A stretch of 64,000 nucleotides of DNA from Paraburkholderia sp. BCC1884. Its GTDB lineage: Bacteria; Pseudomonadota; Gammaproteobacteria; Burkholderiales; Burkholderiaceae. Of this stretch, positions 43,004-52,262 are shown in pieces. The position numbers and the translations under genes are program-made. Location of the stretch: the NCBI RefSeq assembly GCF_900996225.1, contig NZ_CAAJGL010000101.1, forward strand, positions 558,001 through 622,000, read 5' to 3'. Every line of letters begins with the position of its first letter. Positions within the stretch are counted from its first letter, which is position 1. The notes under the pieces are model-generated. The model ran no database searches. It was not told the origin of the DNA and saw only the letters and a program-made list of their open reading frames with translations.

Positions 43004-45388
43004 TCAGTTCGATTCATCTTTTGATTCCTTCGGCACCGGGCGAAAGCGCTTGCCCGGCAACAAAGCTGTCAGTCTCGCCACAGCCGCGGCAGCGGATTCT
43101 TCGCCTTGACTCGCGTCGGCAACGAACACGCGGGGCAACGAAAAATAAATGGTTGCGCCCTGATCGGTTTCGCCGACGGCCCAGGCTTTGCCGCCATGAC
43201 GCTCGACGATACGTTTGACTCCCGCAAGCCCGATGCCCGTGCCGGCAAAATCCTCACTGCGATGCAGGCGCTGAAATACGCCGAAGAGTTTGTCGACGTA
43301 ACGGGGATCGAAACCCACGCCGTTGTCTTTGACGAAGAACACGTCTTGACCCAAGAGTTCGTTTTCGCCCACGTAGCGGCCTATTTCGACCACAGCCTGC
43401 TCGCGCGTCGAGGTGAATTTTACTGCGTTCTCGATCAGGTTGCGCAGCACCACGTGCAGCAGAACGGCGTCGGCGGTGATGCTGCCGAGCTCGCCGATGC
43501 GCCACTCGATCTTGCGCGCGGCGGCGTCCTTCACCTCGTCGGCGATCAGCGCGTTGGTCATATTACGTAGATCGACGGTCTGTGGATGCAGCGCAGCGCG
43601 TCCCATCTGCGAAAACGCGAGCAGATCGTCGACCAGCTTGCCGCCGAAGGTGGCCGACGAGATGATCCGATCGAGGAAATGGACGGCGCGCACGGACAGG
43701 CGCTCGCTTTCCATTTCGCGCAGCAAGTCGGCGAATCCGACGATGTGCCGCAACGGCGCGCGCAAGTCATGCGACACGGTGTACGAGAAACCTTCGAGTT
43801 CCTTGTTGGCGCGGCCGAGTTCGAGCGCCAGTTGCGCCAGTTCTTCCGCGCGGCGCAGCACGATGCCGAGCAGCGCCGTGCGGAACTCGACGGCGATTTC
43901 GAGTTCGGCGGGCCGCCAGGCGAGCGAACGGCCACGCACGGTGTCGGTCCACACATCGAAGCTCTGACGCGGCGAGAGGGAGTCGGACAGGGCCGCCAGT
44001 TTCGCGCGCGGATCGCCCGCCCACTTGATGGTCTGCACGACCTCCGCGCGAAACCACAGCACGTAGTTGCGGAACAGTTTCGAAATCGACACCGCGAGCA
44101 AGCCAGCGTGACGCGGATTGGCCGGCAGGACAGGGCAGGTCTCGCCGAGTGCGTCGGTGTCGAAGCTGTCATCCACCCTGGTGTCGAGCCATTCGACCAA
44201 CGTCGCCACTTCCGCTTCCGGCGGCGTGGCGCCGACCAGCAGAATGCGGCCGTCGAACACGATCGCCGCGCCGTCCGACGCGGTGAGCCCGAGCAGATCC
44301 TTCGGGTCGTTCGCCAGCGAATCGGCGAAGCTCTCCGAATTGGCCATCGACGCGAGCAGGCGCGCGAGCGTGTCGCGCAACTCGAGCCGGTATTGCGCTT
44401 CGGCGTAATCCTCTTTCGCTTCGATTTGCAGCGACAGCATTTGCGCGATGTGTTCACACGCGGTGCGCACTTCGAACGGCGGCACGCGGGCGCTGTCGTG
44501 GTGGCAGGAAATCAGGCCCCACAGCTTGCCGCGCACCACGATCGACATCGACATCGAGGCCAGCGTGCCCATGTTTTTCATGTACTGCACGTGCACCGGC
44601 GAGACACTGCGCAGTGAGGCGTAGGTGAGGTCGGTGGGCTTGCCGGTCGACGGATGCAGCGGCGGCACGAGCGGCGCGGACCGATAGTCGGCGTCGGCGA
44701 TCAGGCGGATGCGATTGCGCACGTAAAGCGAGCGCGCTTGCGCGGGAATGTCGGAGGCGGGGAAGTGCTGGTCCGCGTACGACGCATAACCCGGCTCGAT
44801 ATGCTCGGCAATTACATGGCCGCTGCCGGTGGCGTCGAAGTTGTAGACGAGCGTGCGGCCAAAGCCAGTGATGCGCTGCACTTCGTCGGCGGCGAGCTGC
44901 GCGAGACCCTCGATGCTCGCGACGTCCTGCAGGCGGTTGATGAAGGTGCGCACCAGCGGATACATCGACGCGAAGACGTCGAGCGTGCCGCGCGCCGGTT
45001 CCAGTTCGACAACCGCGATGCCCTGATGACGATGCACGATCACCGCAAACGGCCGGGCGTGCGCATCGGCTCCGTTGGCTTCGTGCGCACGCGGGTCCTC
45101 CATTGAACCGACGTAAAGCGGAATGCCGTCGTCCTGATGCGCGGCCAGCGCCGCGACGATGCGCGCGGCCCATTCAGCGCCGACGATGTGGGCGATCGGC
45201 TGGCGCAACGCCGCCTCGGCGGGTGAGCCGGTCAGCGCCGCGACGTTGGCGCTGACTTGCAGCAGGACGCCGTCGGTGTCGATGCTGAACAGAAAACCGT
45301 GCGGCTGGATGCCGCCAGGAATATGGATGGGTTCTCTTGCGCAATCGGCCTCGATGCTCGACGGCGCAGAAGTGATCAAGTCTGCCAT
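43004..45388 (-). CDS. bphP: Bacteriophytochrome histidine kinase
   Basis: BphP senses red/far-red light using biliverdin. The 794-residue protein has the N-terminal chromophore Cys16 (IEADCAREPIHIPGG), the PAS region, GAF region (DQHFPASDIPAQAR, the conserved PxSDIP motif) and PHY region with the PRxSF-type tongue (SPRQSFDVWTDTV). The HisKA His540 lies in TVSHDLRAPLRHI, and the HATPase follows (LRNLIENAVKF, DNGVGFDP, GTGIGLAGVKRIV). The start is ATG 45388 (MADLITSAPS). The frame is open upstream to 45889, but those codons are Arg-rich and not family-like. An Rcp1-like receiver follows nine bases later. Confidence 0.96.
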   Translation of the reverse strand: MADLITSAPSSIEADCAREPIHIPGGIQPHGFLFSIDTDGVLLQVSANVAALTGSPAEAALRQPIAHIVGAEWAARIVAALAAHQDDGIPLYVGSMEDPRAHEANGADAHARPFAVIVHRHQGIAVVELEPARGTLDVFASMYPLVRTFINRLQDVASIEGLAQLAADEVQRITGFGRTLVYNFDATGSGHVIAEHIEPGYASYADQHFPASDIPAQARSLYVRNRIRLIADADYRSAPLVPPLHPSTGKPTDLTYASLRSVSPVHVQYMKNMGTLASMSMSIVVRGKLWGLISCHHDSARVPPFEVRTACEHIAQMLSLQIEAKEDYAEAQYRLELRDTLARLLASMANSESFADSLANDPKDLLGLTASDGAAIVFDGRILLVGATPPEAEVATLVEWLDTRVDDSFDTDALGETCPVLPANPRHAGLLAVSISKLFRNYVLWFRAEVVQTIKWAGDPRAKLAALSDSLSPRQSFDVWTDTVRGRSLAWRPAELEIAVEFRTALLGIVLRRAEELAQLALELGRANKELEGFSYTVSHDLRAPLRHIVGFADLLREMESERLSVRAVHFLDRIISSATFGGKLVDDLLAFSQMGRAALHPQTVDLRNMTNALIADEVKDAAARKIEWRIGELGSITADAVLLHVVLRNLIENAVKFTSTREQAVVEIGRYVGENELLGQDVFFVKDNGVGFDPRYVDKLFGVFQRLHRSEDFAGTGIGLAGVKRIVERHGGKAWAVGETDQGATIYFSLPRVFVADASQGEESAAAAVARLTALLPGKRFRPVPKESKDESN

Positions 45389-45492
45389 GCGTGCTCCACG
45401 AACGGTACCCGAGCATTTTCGCATAGGGCGCGCGGGCTCGTTGGTCGGCGGCCTGTCACGACGCCGTGTGCCGGCAAGGTCGATGCCGTGAG

Positions 45493-46626
45493 CTACGATC
45501 GAAGCGGATGGGCAAGAAAAAAGCGCACCATTTCCTCCGCCGCGTCCGGGCCCGACGGGTCGGTGTAGGAGCCGCGCGAGTTGCCGCCCGCCCACGCGTG
45601 ACCCGCACCGTGAATCGACCAGAGCTCCGCTTCGACGCCGTTCGCCGCGCTCAGGTGTTGCCGCGTGTAGCCGCGCCGGCCGCTCGCGGCTGGCGTCGCG
45701 TGTGGCGCGAGCGTGGCGCCGCCGCTGTTGAAGGGAGCAACGAGTTCGATTGCGTTCGACGGATGGACGGTCGTATCGGCGTCGCCGTGAAACACGATGA
45801 GCGGTCGTTGCGGCGTGACGGCGGCACGGGTGCGCGAGGCTTTGCCACCCTTCATCGCGGCCAGCGCCGAGGGCAGGTCCTTCGCGCATCCGCAGGGCAG
45901 GCCGGAGTGCACGCCTGCGGCGGCGTAGAGCTCGGGCGACGTCTTGAGCATGATATCGGCCATGGCGCCGCCGGCCGAAAGACCGGCCACGTAGACCCGC
46001 GCCGGGTCGACGCGATAGCGGTCCATCACCTCGCGCGTGATGCCTGCAATCAACGACGCTTCACCCTGATCGCGCTGCTGGTCGGCAGGCTTGAACCAGT
46101 TCCAGCAGGTCGACGGATTGGCCGCCTGCGATTGATTCGGATAGACGACGAGCAAGCCGTGACGCTCGGCCAACTCGTTCATTCGCGTGCCGGCCGCGAA
46201 GTCGTCGGCGTTCTGCGTGCAGCCATGCAGCATCACGACGAGCGGCAGCGGCTCGCCCGTGTAGACGGCCGGTACGTAGAGTTTGTATCGACGCTGGCCC
46301 GCGTGGTTGCTGAAAGTGTGCGTGCTGAAAGCGCCGGGCGTTTCGGCGTCGATCGTCTGCCCGGCGTTGCCCGTGTTGCCCGTGTCGTCGGACGAGGTGT
46401 AGGGCGCCGTGCTGTGTTGCGGTTGCACGTGCTGGGTCCACGCGCGGACCCACTCGCGAGCGCCTTCGCTAGCGGCCTGTCCCGGCGATGGGTGTGTCGC
46501 GCCCGCCGGTTTTTTGTCGCCGGCCAGCGCGCGTTGAACGGCTGCGGTCGCTTCCTTCGGACCTTGGGTGCGCAATAGCTCGAATGCGTCTTTCATCGAC
46601 TTCAGGAAATCGTCGTTCATGTTCAT
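45493..46626 (-). CDS. PHB depolymerase-family esterase
   Basis: This 377-residue alpha/beta hydrolase belongs to the esterase/PHB-depolymerase (PhaZ-like) family. The oxyanion region is VVMLHGCTQNADDF, the lipase box is VAGLSAGGAMAD (nucleophile Ser), an acid is offered in FHGDADTTVHPSN and the His in HGAGHAWAGGN. The N-terminal 100 residues are low-complexity and polar. There is no signal peptide, so it would act inside the cell or leave by a non-Sec route. ATG 46626 (MNMNDDFLKSMKDAF) begins a helical segment typical of this group. It is monocistronic as far as seen. Confidence 0.9.
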   Translation of the reverse strand: MNMNDDFLKSMKDAFELLRTQGPKEATAAVQRALAGDKKPAGATHPSPGQAASEGAREWVRAWTQHVQPQHSTAPYTSSDDTGNTGNAGQTIDAETPGAFSTHTFSNHAGQRRYKLYVPAVYTGEPLPLVVMLHGCTQNADDFAAGTRMNELAERHGLLVVYPNQSQAANPSTCWNWFKPADQQRDQGEASLIAGITREVMDRYRVDPARVYVAGLSAGGAMADIMLKTSPELYAAAGVHSGLPCGCAKDLPSALAAMKGGKASRTRAAVTPQRPLIVFHGDADTTVHPSNAIELVAPFNSGGATLAPHATPAASGRRGYTRQHLSAANGVEAELWSIHGAGHAWAGGNSRGSYTDPSGPDAAEEMVRFFLAHPLRS

Positions 46627-46717
46627 GATGGTTCGCGTTGACCTGCATAAGAGGGATTGTGGATGCGGCGCCTGGCGTGTCACCGCTTCAGCCACGGGAC
46701 GAGTCGAAGCCAGTGGC

Positions 46718-47143
46718 CTAGCTGATGCGCCCCGCGAGCGCCGCCTTCACCGCCGGTGACGCGTGAAACGCGCCCAGCACCACCACCGATGCAATCGTGG
46801 CCGCCGCGAGTTCGGGCGGGACGTCGGCGGCAATGCTGGCGAGGCCGAGCACATGTATGTCGAGTTGCTCGTGCGCCGCCTGGGCTGTCTCCAGGTCACG
46901 TCGCGAAAAATGCTGCAGGCCGAGCACCAGGGCGCGGCGCGTCACCGTCTCGGTGACGACCTGCGCATGCACCGCGAGTTGATTGCGGATCGCCGTGCGA
47001 ATCAGGTCGGTGCGGTTCGAGTAAAAACCCTCTTCGACCAGCAGGTCGATCTGGCCAAGGTCGATCGGACCCAGGTTGATGGTGATTTTTTCGGTTTCGC
47101 CGCCTTTCGGTCGAGCGGTGTCGATCAAGCTGACTTTGGGCAT
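46718..47143 (-). CDS. Ribbon-helix-helix (CopG-type) regulator with extended C-terminus
   Basis: The 141-residue protein starts MPKVSLIDTARPKGGETEKITINLG. It has the RHH strand ITINLGPIDLGQIDLLVEEG followed by FYSNRTDLIRTAIRNQL. The C-terminal half (VVTETVTRRALVLGLQHF and onward) is a less familiar helical domain. A strong AGGAAAA precedes ATG 47143; the longer frame (47224) is excluded because it crosses the operator. A dyad with three GGATG/CATCC half-sites lies 34-56 bases upstream, fitting autoregulation. No toxin gene is adjacent, so I do not call it an antitoxin. Confidence 0.8.
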   Translation of the reverse strand: MPKVSLIDTARPKGGETEKITINLGPIDLGQIDLLVEEGFYSNRTDLIRTAIRNQLAVHAQVVTETVTRRALVLGLQHFSRRDLETAQAAHEQLDIHVLGLASIAADVPPELAAATIASVVVLGAFHASPAVKAALAGRIS

Positions 47144-47495
47144 TTTTCCTCCCGTTGGCATCCGTGAGCCATCCAAATAACATCCAATGGGATGGTTATA
47201 CGCCATCGGGCGCCACGTGGTCAATAACGAAAAGCGGGGCGCGTACGTCGATCGCGCCGGGCGGAATTCACGCGGAAGTCACGCGGAAGACTCGGCGCGC
47301 TCAACGCACTCGACGCCGCAAAGAAGAGGCGGGCGGGCTTGGCCACGCACCAGGAGCGAGTGAAACGCGCCAGCGCACGCCTTTTGCTTAACAGGTAAAT
47401 CGTTCGCCCAAGCAGCGATACGCCGACCGGCGCCCAGCCGGCAACCCAAAGCGCACAAGCCCGACCAGCCCAACCAGCCAAGCAGGAGAGAAGCG
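47144..47495. other. Divergent intergenic region between the RHH regulator and the GDSL gene
   Basis: These 352 bases hold no supported gene. The left part has an operator-like dyad (47177-47199). The right part is GC-rich with no clear promoter for the GDSL gene, although GGAGAG precedes its ATG. Confidence 0.45.
47177..47199. promoter_or_regulatory. Operator-like dyad upstream of the RHH regulator
   Basis: ATAACATCC (47177-47185), AATG, then GGATGGTTAT (47190-47199) forms an inverted repeat with one extra base in the right arm. A third CATCC half-site is at 47170-47174. Repeated GGATG half-sites are typical of RHH operators. Confidence 0.5.
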
Positions 47496-48515
47496 ATGCG
47501 AGGAACCCACGCCAAGGCGCGCGTTGCAATTTTTGCCGCGCTGATTGTTCTGCTTACCGCATGCGGCGGCGGTGGCGGCTCGAGTAGCGGCAGCAGCACG
47601 GCCACGCCGGCAGGCGGCGTGCATCTGCAGATCGTGTCGTTCGGCGACAGCCTGTCGGATGTCGGGACTTATGCGCCGGTCGCGGGCGCGGTCGGCGGTG
47701 GACGCTTCACGACCAATCCCGGCCAGGTGTGGACACAGAATGTCGCGCAGTACTACGGCGATACGCTGAGCGCGGCATTCACGATCGACCTCGCGCACGA
47801 GCTGAAAGCGCAAAGCGGTTTTGGCTATGCGCAAGGCGGCTCGACCGTCGCCACGCCGGCGAACCAGTACGACTTCCTGACCGATGTGATCGGCAATGTC
47901 GAAATGCCCGTGAACCAGCAGGTCTCGAGCTATCAGTCCGCGCACGGCAGCTTCAATTCCAGCCAGCTGATCCTCGTCTGGGCAGGTGCGAACGACGTGC
48001 TGCGCGCCGGTACCTTGCCGGCCGCGGCGCCGACCGTGCAGACGGCGGCGACCACTCTCGCGCAGCTGGTCGGGCAGATCGTCCAGAACGGCGCGACGCA
48101 TGTGGTGGTGGTCAATCTGCCGAATATCGGCTTATCGCCGAAGGGCCTCGCCGAGTCCGATGGCGGGGCGAATCTGACCCAGTTGTCGCAATTCTTCAAC
48201 AGCACGCTGAACAGCGCCCTGCAGACCGATGGCCTGCAAGGCAAGGTGATTCAGGTGGATGTTTACGACTGGTTGAACGGCATCATCGCGAACTTTCAGT
48301 CGAATGGATTTACCGTGTCGAACACCGCTCAGGCGTGTGATCCGTCGAAAACGCCCGATGACACGTCGTTGCTGTGCTCGCCGTCTACCTACGTGACGTC
48401 CAATGCCGACCAGACCTACATGTTCGCCGACGACCTGCATCCGACAACGCATGTGCACGCCCTGTTCGCGCAATACGTGGAGCAGCAGATTGCGGCGAGC
48501 GGCCTTGGTCATTGA
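47496..48515 (+). CDS. SGNH/GDSL-family esterase lipoprotein
   Basis: The 339-residue protein has a signal peptide ending in a lipobox (VLLTACGGGG, Cys near 23) and a Gly/Ser-rich spacer. The GDSL domain has block I IVSFGDSLSDVGTY (nucleophile Ser), block III-like VWAGANDVL and block V DDLHPTTHVHALF with the catalytic Asp and His. It resembles outer-membrane or secreted lipases and esterases of Burkholderia, without a C-terminal autotransporter barrel. GGAGAG precedes the ATG. The substrate is unknown. Confidence 0.92.
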   Translation: MRGTHAKARVAIFAALIVLLTACGGGGGSSSGSSTATPAGGVHLQIVSFGDSLSDVGTYAPVAGAVGGGRFTTNPGQVWTQNVAQYYGDTLSAAFTIDLAHELKAQSGFGYAQGGSTVATPANQYDFLTDVIGNVEMPVNQQVSSYQSAHGSFNSSQLILVWAGANDVLRAGTLPAAAPTVQTAATTLAQLVGQIVQNGATHVVVVNLPNIGLSPKGLAESDGGANLTQLSQFFNSTLNSALQTDGLQGKVIQVDVYDWLNGIIANFQSNGFTVSNTAQACDPSKTPDDTSLLCSPSTYVTSNADQTYMFADDLHPTTHVHALFAQYVEQQIAASGLGH

Positions 48516-48545
48516 GATCGCCGCGAGCGGCTGGCGGGTGGCGCG

Positions 48546-49400
48546 CTAGTCGTTATCGCCGGCGACGGCCGCGCCCGCAATGTGATGTCTGGCCAGCGAC
48601 GCAGCGACGAAGCCCGACGACTTCATATCGTCGACGAATTTCGACAGGTATGTCGCTGCTGCGTCACCCTTTGCTTTGGGGACGCCCATCGCCTGACGGA
48701 TCACCATGAAGCGCTGATCCAGCAGCCTCACGCCGCCTGCCTGCGCGGCGTCCTTTTCGAGTTGCTGCTTCACACCGGCCGCGACGTCGAGATGCTGATC
48801 CAGAAATCCCTGAACGACGGCAGGTGAAGTGGGGATGCGAACCAGCGTCGCATGATGCAACTCGCGTGTCAGAAACAGATCGTAGGCACTGCCTTTGCCG
48901 ACTGCGACCGTCACACCGGGTTGATCTACCTGCTCGTTGGTGGTGATCGGCGAGTTGGCGCGCACGAGATAAAAGCCTTCGATCAGCACATACGGGCGGG
49001 TGAAGGCGATTTCCTGTCCGCGCTTCGGATCGATGGCGAAGAAGCCGATGTCGGCTTGATCGCGATCGACGTTCTCCACCGAGGCGCCCGCCGACTTGAC
49101 CGCGACGAGTTGCAGCGGCACACCGAGTCGTTTGGCGAACTCGGTGGCGAGGTCCACGGACACGCCGACTGGTTTGCCTGTCTGCGGATCGAGACTGGCC
49201 AATACGGGATTGCCGAGATTGATGGACGCGCGCAGCGTGCCGCCCGGCGCGAACACCGCGGCCATCGATGGATTCGCGCCGCCGGTCTGCGCGAACCCCG
49301 ACGTCGACATGGACAGCGAGAAGACCGCGCCCGAGGCAAGCGCGGCCGCGAAGGTTTTGATCGTAGCGCTGCGGCGTTTTTTCGTAGCCATCCCGGCCAT
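48546..49400 (-). CDS. Solute-binding protein of ABC family 3 (orphan)
   Basis: The 284-residue protein has a signal peptide (KKRRSATIKTFAAALASG...GFAQ). Its periplasmic binding domain reads LRASINLGNPVLASLDPQTGKPVGVSVDL, of which GKPVGVSVDLATEFAKRLG is typical of family 3 (amino-acid type) proteins. YVLIEGFYLVRANSPI and TVAVGKGSAYDLFLTREL also fit. Two Met codons (49400 and 49391) are possible starts and neither has a strong ribosome-binding site. No permease or ATPase gene is adjacent, so it may serve a transporter encoded elsewhere or a sensor. Confidence 0.85.
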   Translation of the reverse strand: MAGMATKKRRSATIKTFAAALASGAVFSLSMSTSGFAQTGGANPSMAAVFAPGGTLRASINLGNPVLASLDPQTGKPVGVSVDLATEFAKRLGVPLQLVAVKSAGASVENVDRDQADIGFFAIDPKRGQEIAFTRPYVLIEGFYLVRANSPITTNEQVDQPGVTVAVGKGSAYDLFLTRELHHATLVRIPTSPAVVQGFLDQHLDVAAGVKQQLEKDAAQAGGVRLLDQRFMVIRQAMGVPKAKGDAAATYLSKFVDDMKSSGFVAASLARHHIAGAAVAGDND

Positions 49401-49474
49401 CTCGGTTGCCTGCGATTAGCGTATCTGAGTGACTATTTCAGCATGAAGAGGATCGAGCGGTGGTGTCGATCGAC

Positions 49475-50944
49475 TTACATCAGCACGATGTCGTATTGCT
49501 CCTGACTCAGGTTCGACTCCACCTGCAACGACACCGGCTTGCCGATGAAATCGATCAGCATGGCCAGATGCTGCGACTCTTCCTCGAGAAACAGATCGAT
49601 CACCTGCTGCGACGCCACCACGCGGAATTCACGCGGATTGAACTGCCGCGACTCGCGCAGAATTTCGCGCAGCACGTCGTAGCACACCGTGCGCGGCGTC
49701 TTCACCTGGCCCTTGCCCTGACACACCGGGCACGGTTCGCACAGTACGTGCGCCAACGATTCGCGCGTGCGCTTGCGGGTCATCTCCACCAGCCCGAGCT
49801 GCGAGAAACCATTCACGGTGACACGCGTACGATCGCGCGACAACGCCTTCTTCAATTCGCCGAGCACCTGATCGCGGTGCTCGATGTTTTCCATATCGAT
49901 GAAGTCGATGATGATCACGCCGCCGAGATTACGCAGGCGCAATTGCCGGGCAATCGTGTGCGCGGCTTCGAGATTGGTCTTGAAGATCGTGTCGTCGAAG
50001 TTGCGCGCGCCGACGTAACCGCCGGTGTTCACGTCGATGGTGGTCATCGCTTCGGTCTGGTCGATCACCAGATAGCCGCCCGACTTCAGATCCACGCGGC
50101 GCGACAATGCGCGCTGAATCTCCGCCTCGATGTTGTACAGATCGAAGAGCGGCCGCTCGCCGGTGTAGTGATGCAGTTTCGACGACACCGCCGGCGTGAA
50201 CTCCGCGGCGAAGTCGGCGAGCATCTGATACGTCTCGCGCGAGTCGACCTGAATGCGCGAGGTCTCGTCGTTGACGAAATCGCGCAGCACGCGTTGCGCA
50301 AGATTCAGATCCTGGTAGAGCAGGCTGGTCGGCGGCATGCGCTGACCTTGCGAAATGATCGTCGCCCAAGTCTTGCGCAGATACGCGACGTCGCCGGCCA
50401 GCTCTTCGCTGGTCGCATCTTCAGCGATGGTGCGTACGATGTAGCCGCCTTTTTCATCGACAGGCAGCACGGCAGTGAGACGCGCGCGGACGGCTTCACG
50501 TTCGGCCTCGCTCTCGATCTTCTGCGAAATGCCGATATGCGGTTCCTGCGGCAGATACACGAGCGTACGCCCGGCAATGCTCACTTGCGTGGACAGACGC
50601 GCGCCCTTGGTGCCGATCGGATCTTTGACGACCTGCACCATCAGCGTCTGCCCTTCGAACACGATCTTTTCGATCGGCTGATGCGGCGTCTGATGTTGCG
50701 GCTCGCCCGCAATGCGCGGGTGCCAGATATCGGCTACATGCAGAAACGCGGCGCGTTCGAGACCGATGTCGATGAAGGCGGATTGCATGCCCGGCAACAC
50801 ACGTACGACCTTGCCGAGATAGACGTTGCCGACGCGGCCGCGTGACAGCGTTCGTTCGACGTGAAGTTCCTGGACGGCGCCTTGCTGGACCAGCGCGACG
50901 CGCGTTTCCTGCGGCGTGACATTGATCAGGATTTCTTCATTCAT
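49475..50944 (-). CDS. rng: Ribonuclease G
   Basis: RNase G is an endonuclease that matures the 5' end of 16S rRNA and degrades some mRNAs. The 489-residue protein starts MNEEILINVTPQETRVAL and has an S1 domain (YLGKVVRVLPGMQSAFIDIG). The catalytic core shows TIDVNTGGYVG and GGVIIIDFIDM with the metal-binding aspartates. The zinc link CEPCPVCQGKG is conserved with RNase E/G. It is shorter than RNase E and lacks the degradosome scaffold. The maf gene ends nine bases upstream, so maf-rng form an operon, an order found in many proteobacteria. Confidence 0.97.
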   Translation of the reverse strand: MNEEILINVTPQETRVALVQQGAVQELHVERTLSRGRVGNVYLGKVVRVLPGMQSAFIDIGLERAAFLHVADIWHPRIAGEPQHQTPHQPIEKIVFEGQTLMVQVVKDPIGTKGARLSTQVSIAGRTLVYLPQEPHIGISQKIESEAEREAVRARLTAVLPVDEKGGYIVRTIAEDATSEELAGDVAYLRKTWATIISQGQRMPPTSLLYQDLNLAQRVLRDFVNDETSRIQVDSRETYQMLADFAAEFTPAVSSKLHHYTGERPLFDLYNIEAEIQRALSRRVDLKSGGYLVIDQTEAMTTIDVNTGGYVGARNFDDTIFKTNLEAAHTIARQLRLRNLGGVIIIDFIDMENIEHRDQVLGELKKALSRDRTRVTVNGFSQLGLVEMTRKRTRESLAHVLCEPCPVCQGKGQVKTPRTVCYDVLREILRESRQFNPREFRVVASQQVIDLFLEEESQHLAMLIDFIGKPVSLQVESNLSQEQYDIVLM

Positions 50945-50953
50945 GATGTTGTT

Positions 50954-51583
50954 TTAGAAGTCGATGCGCGCTGCACGCAGGAGGGCAGCGGATTCATAAA
51001 GCGGCAAACCCATGATACCTGAATAGGACCCGTCGATATGCTCGATAAACTCGGCGGCGCGTCCCTGTACGCCGTAGGCGCCTGCCTTGCCGAGCGGCTC
51101 GCCGCTTGCGGCATAACGTCGGATCGCGTCTGCGTGCAGTGCAGCAAAACGCACCTTCGACACCGACAGCGCCGTGGGCAGCAACACGCCTTGCGCGTCG
51201 ACCACGGCGACGGCGGTCAGCACTTCGTGGTCGCGGCCCGCGAGGCGGGTGAGCATCGCGACGGCGTCGTCGGTATCGACGGGCTTGCCGAGAATCGCGT
51301 CGTCGATCGTGACGGTTGTGTCCGCAACGAGGATCGGCCGCGCCGCGTGAGCGCCTGCAACCAGGCGTGCGCGCGCCGCCTGTGCCTTGGCGACGCAGAC
51401 GCGCTGCACGTAGTCGCGCGCGCGTTCGCCGGCGAGTTCGACTTCGAGCGCTTCGGCGTCTTCATCGGGACGCGGCAGCAGCAACTCGAAGCGTACGCCG
51501 AGCTGTTGCAGCAACTCCTGACGGCGAGGGCTTTGCGAAGCGAGGTAGACGAACGGATGCAACGAGGCGGCAGACGTGGGCAT
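50954..51583 (-). CDS. maf: Maf-family nucleoside triphosphate pyrophosphatase (dTTP/UTP type)
   Basis: Maf proteins hydrolyse non-canonical or excess NTPs to limit their incorporation. This 209-residue protein has the conserved [18 protein letters not shown] at the start and [16 protein letters not shown] in the core. [33 protein letters not shown] places it with YhdE-type dTTP/UTP pyrophosphatases rather than the YceF type. The start at 51583 ([14 protein letters not shown]) is chosen; the frame is open to 51697 without conserved residues. It is followed by rng nine bases later. Confidence 0.93.
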   Translation of the reverse strand: MPTSAASLHPFVYLASQSPRRQELLQQLGVRFELLLPRPDEDAEALEVELAGERARDYVQRVCVAKAQAARARLVAGAHAARPILVADTTVTIDDAILGKPVDTDDAVAMLTRLAGRDHEVLTAVAVVDAQGVLLPTALSVSKVRFAALHADAIRRYAASGEPLGKAGAYGVQGRAAEFIEHIDGSYSGIMGLPLYESAALLRAARIDF

Positions 51584-51700
51584 GAACGGATCTCGATGAG
51601 GCGAATGGCTCGAGCGTGTGATGAGCGCGCGATGAAGGTGGCAGCCAGCGTCGCCGATGCGGCCCGAAGGCGCAACCGGAAAAACGCTGGGCGCCAAACA

Positions 51701-51728
51701 AAAAACGCACGACGAGCCGTGCGTTTTT
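51701..51728. terminator. Symmetric intrinsic terminator after rlmH
   Basis: AAAAACGCACG (51701-51711) and CGTGCGTTTTT (51718-51728) form a perfect 11-bp stem with the loop ACGAGC. The minus-strand T5 ends the nadD-rsfS-rlmH unit, 20 bases after the rlmH stop. Being symmetric it could work in both directions. Confidence 0.85.
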
Positions 51729-51747
51729 CGTCAGCCGTCCGGTTCGC

Positions 51748-52218
51748 TCACACGCGATGATAGGGATGATTTTGCGTGATGGTCCACGCGCGGTAAAGCT
51801 GTTCGGCGAGCAGCACGCGCACCATGGCGTGCGGCAAGGTCAGGCTCGACACGCGCAACAGCATGTCGGCGCGCGCTTTGAGGTCGGGATCGAGCCCGTC
51901 CGCGCCGCCGATCAGGAAGGCCACGTCGCGCCCATCCTGCTGCCAGCCGGGCAGGGCGCTCGCGAGTTGCATGGTGGTCCAGTCCTTGCCGCGTTCGTCG
52001 AGCGCGACGATGCGCGCGTTCTTCGGCAACGCGGCTTCGATCTTGGTGCGCTCGGCGGCCATCACGCTTTCCGCCGGCCGCCCCGACGAACGTTGCTCGG
52101 GCTTGATCTCACGCAGTTCGATACGCAACTCGGGCGGCATGCGCTTCGCGTATTCGTCGAAGCCCGTAGCGATCCAGTCCGGCATCTTATGGCCGACGGC
52201 GAGGATATGCAGTTTCAT
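51748..52218 (-). CDS. rlmH: 23S rRNA (pseudouridine1915-N3)-methyltransferase RlmH
   Basis: RlmH methylates pseudouridine 1915 in helix 69 of 23S rRNA on assembled 70S ribosomes. The 156-residue SPOUT protein begins [16 protein letters not shown]. The S-adenosylmethionine knot shows [27 protein letters not shown] and [25 protein letters not shown] (only [19 protein letters not shown] needed for the match). The length is exactly as usual. It is downstream of rsfS, 44 bases away, in a ribosome-related operon. Confidence 0.97.
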   Translation of the reverse strand: MKLHILAVGHKMPDWIATGFDEYAKRMPPELRIELREIKPEQRSSGRPAESVMAAERTKIEAALPKNARIVALDERGKDWTTMQLASALPGWQQDGRDVAFLIGGADGLDPDLKARADMLLRVSSLTLPHAMVRVLLAEQLYRAWTITQNHPYHRV

Positions 52219-52262
52219 GACGGAGCCAGGCGCGGACTTTTACGATGAAGCGGCAAAACCGC

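Noticed and set aside
45389-45889. Longer bacteriophytochrome reading frame
   Set aside because: The added residues are Arg-rich and unlike any phytochrome; Met at 45388 matches the family start ahead of the chromophore Cys.
46718-47143. RHH regulator as an antitoxin
   Set aside because: No toxin-like gene is next to it and its C-terminal half is longer than usual for antitoxins.
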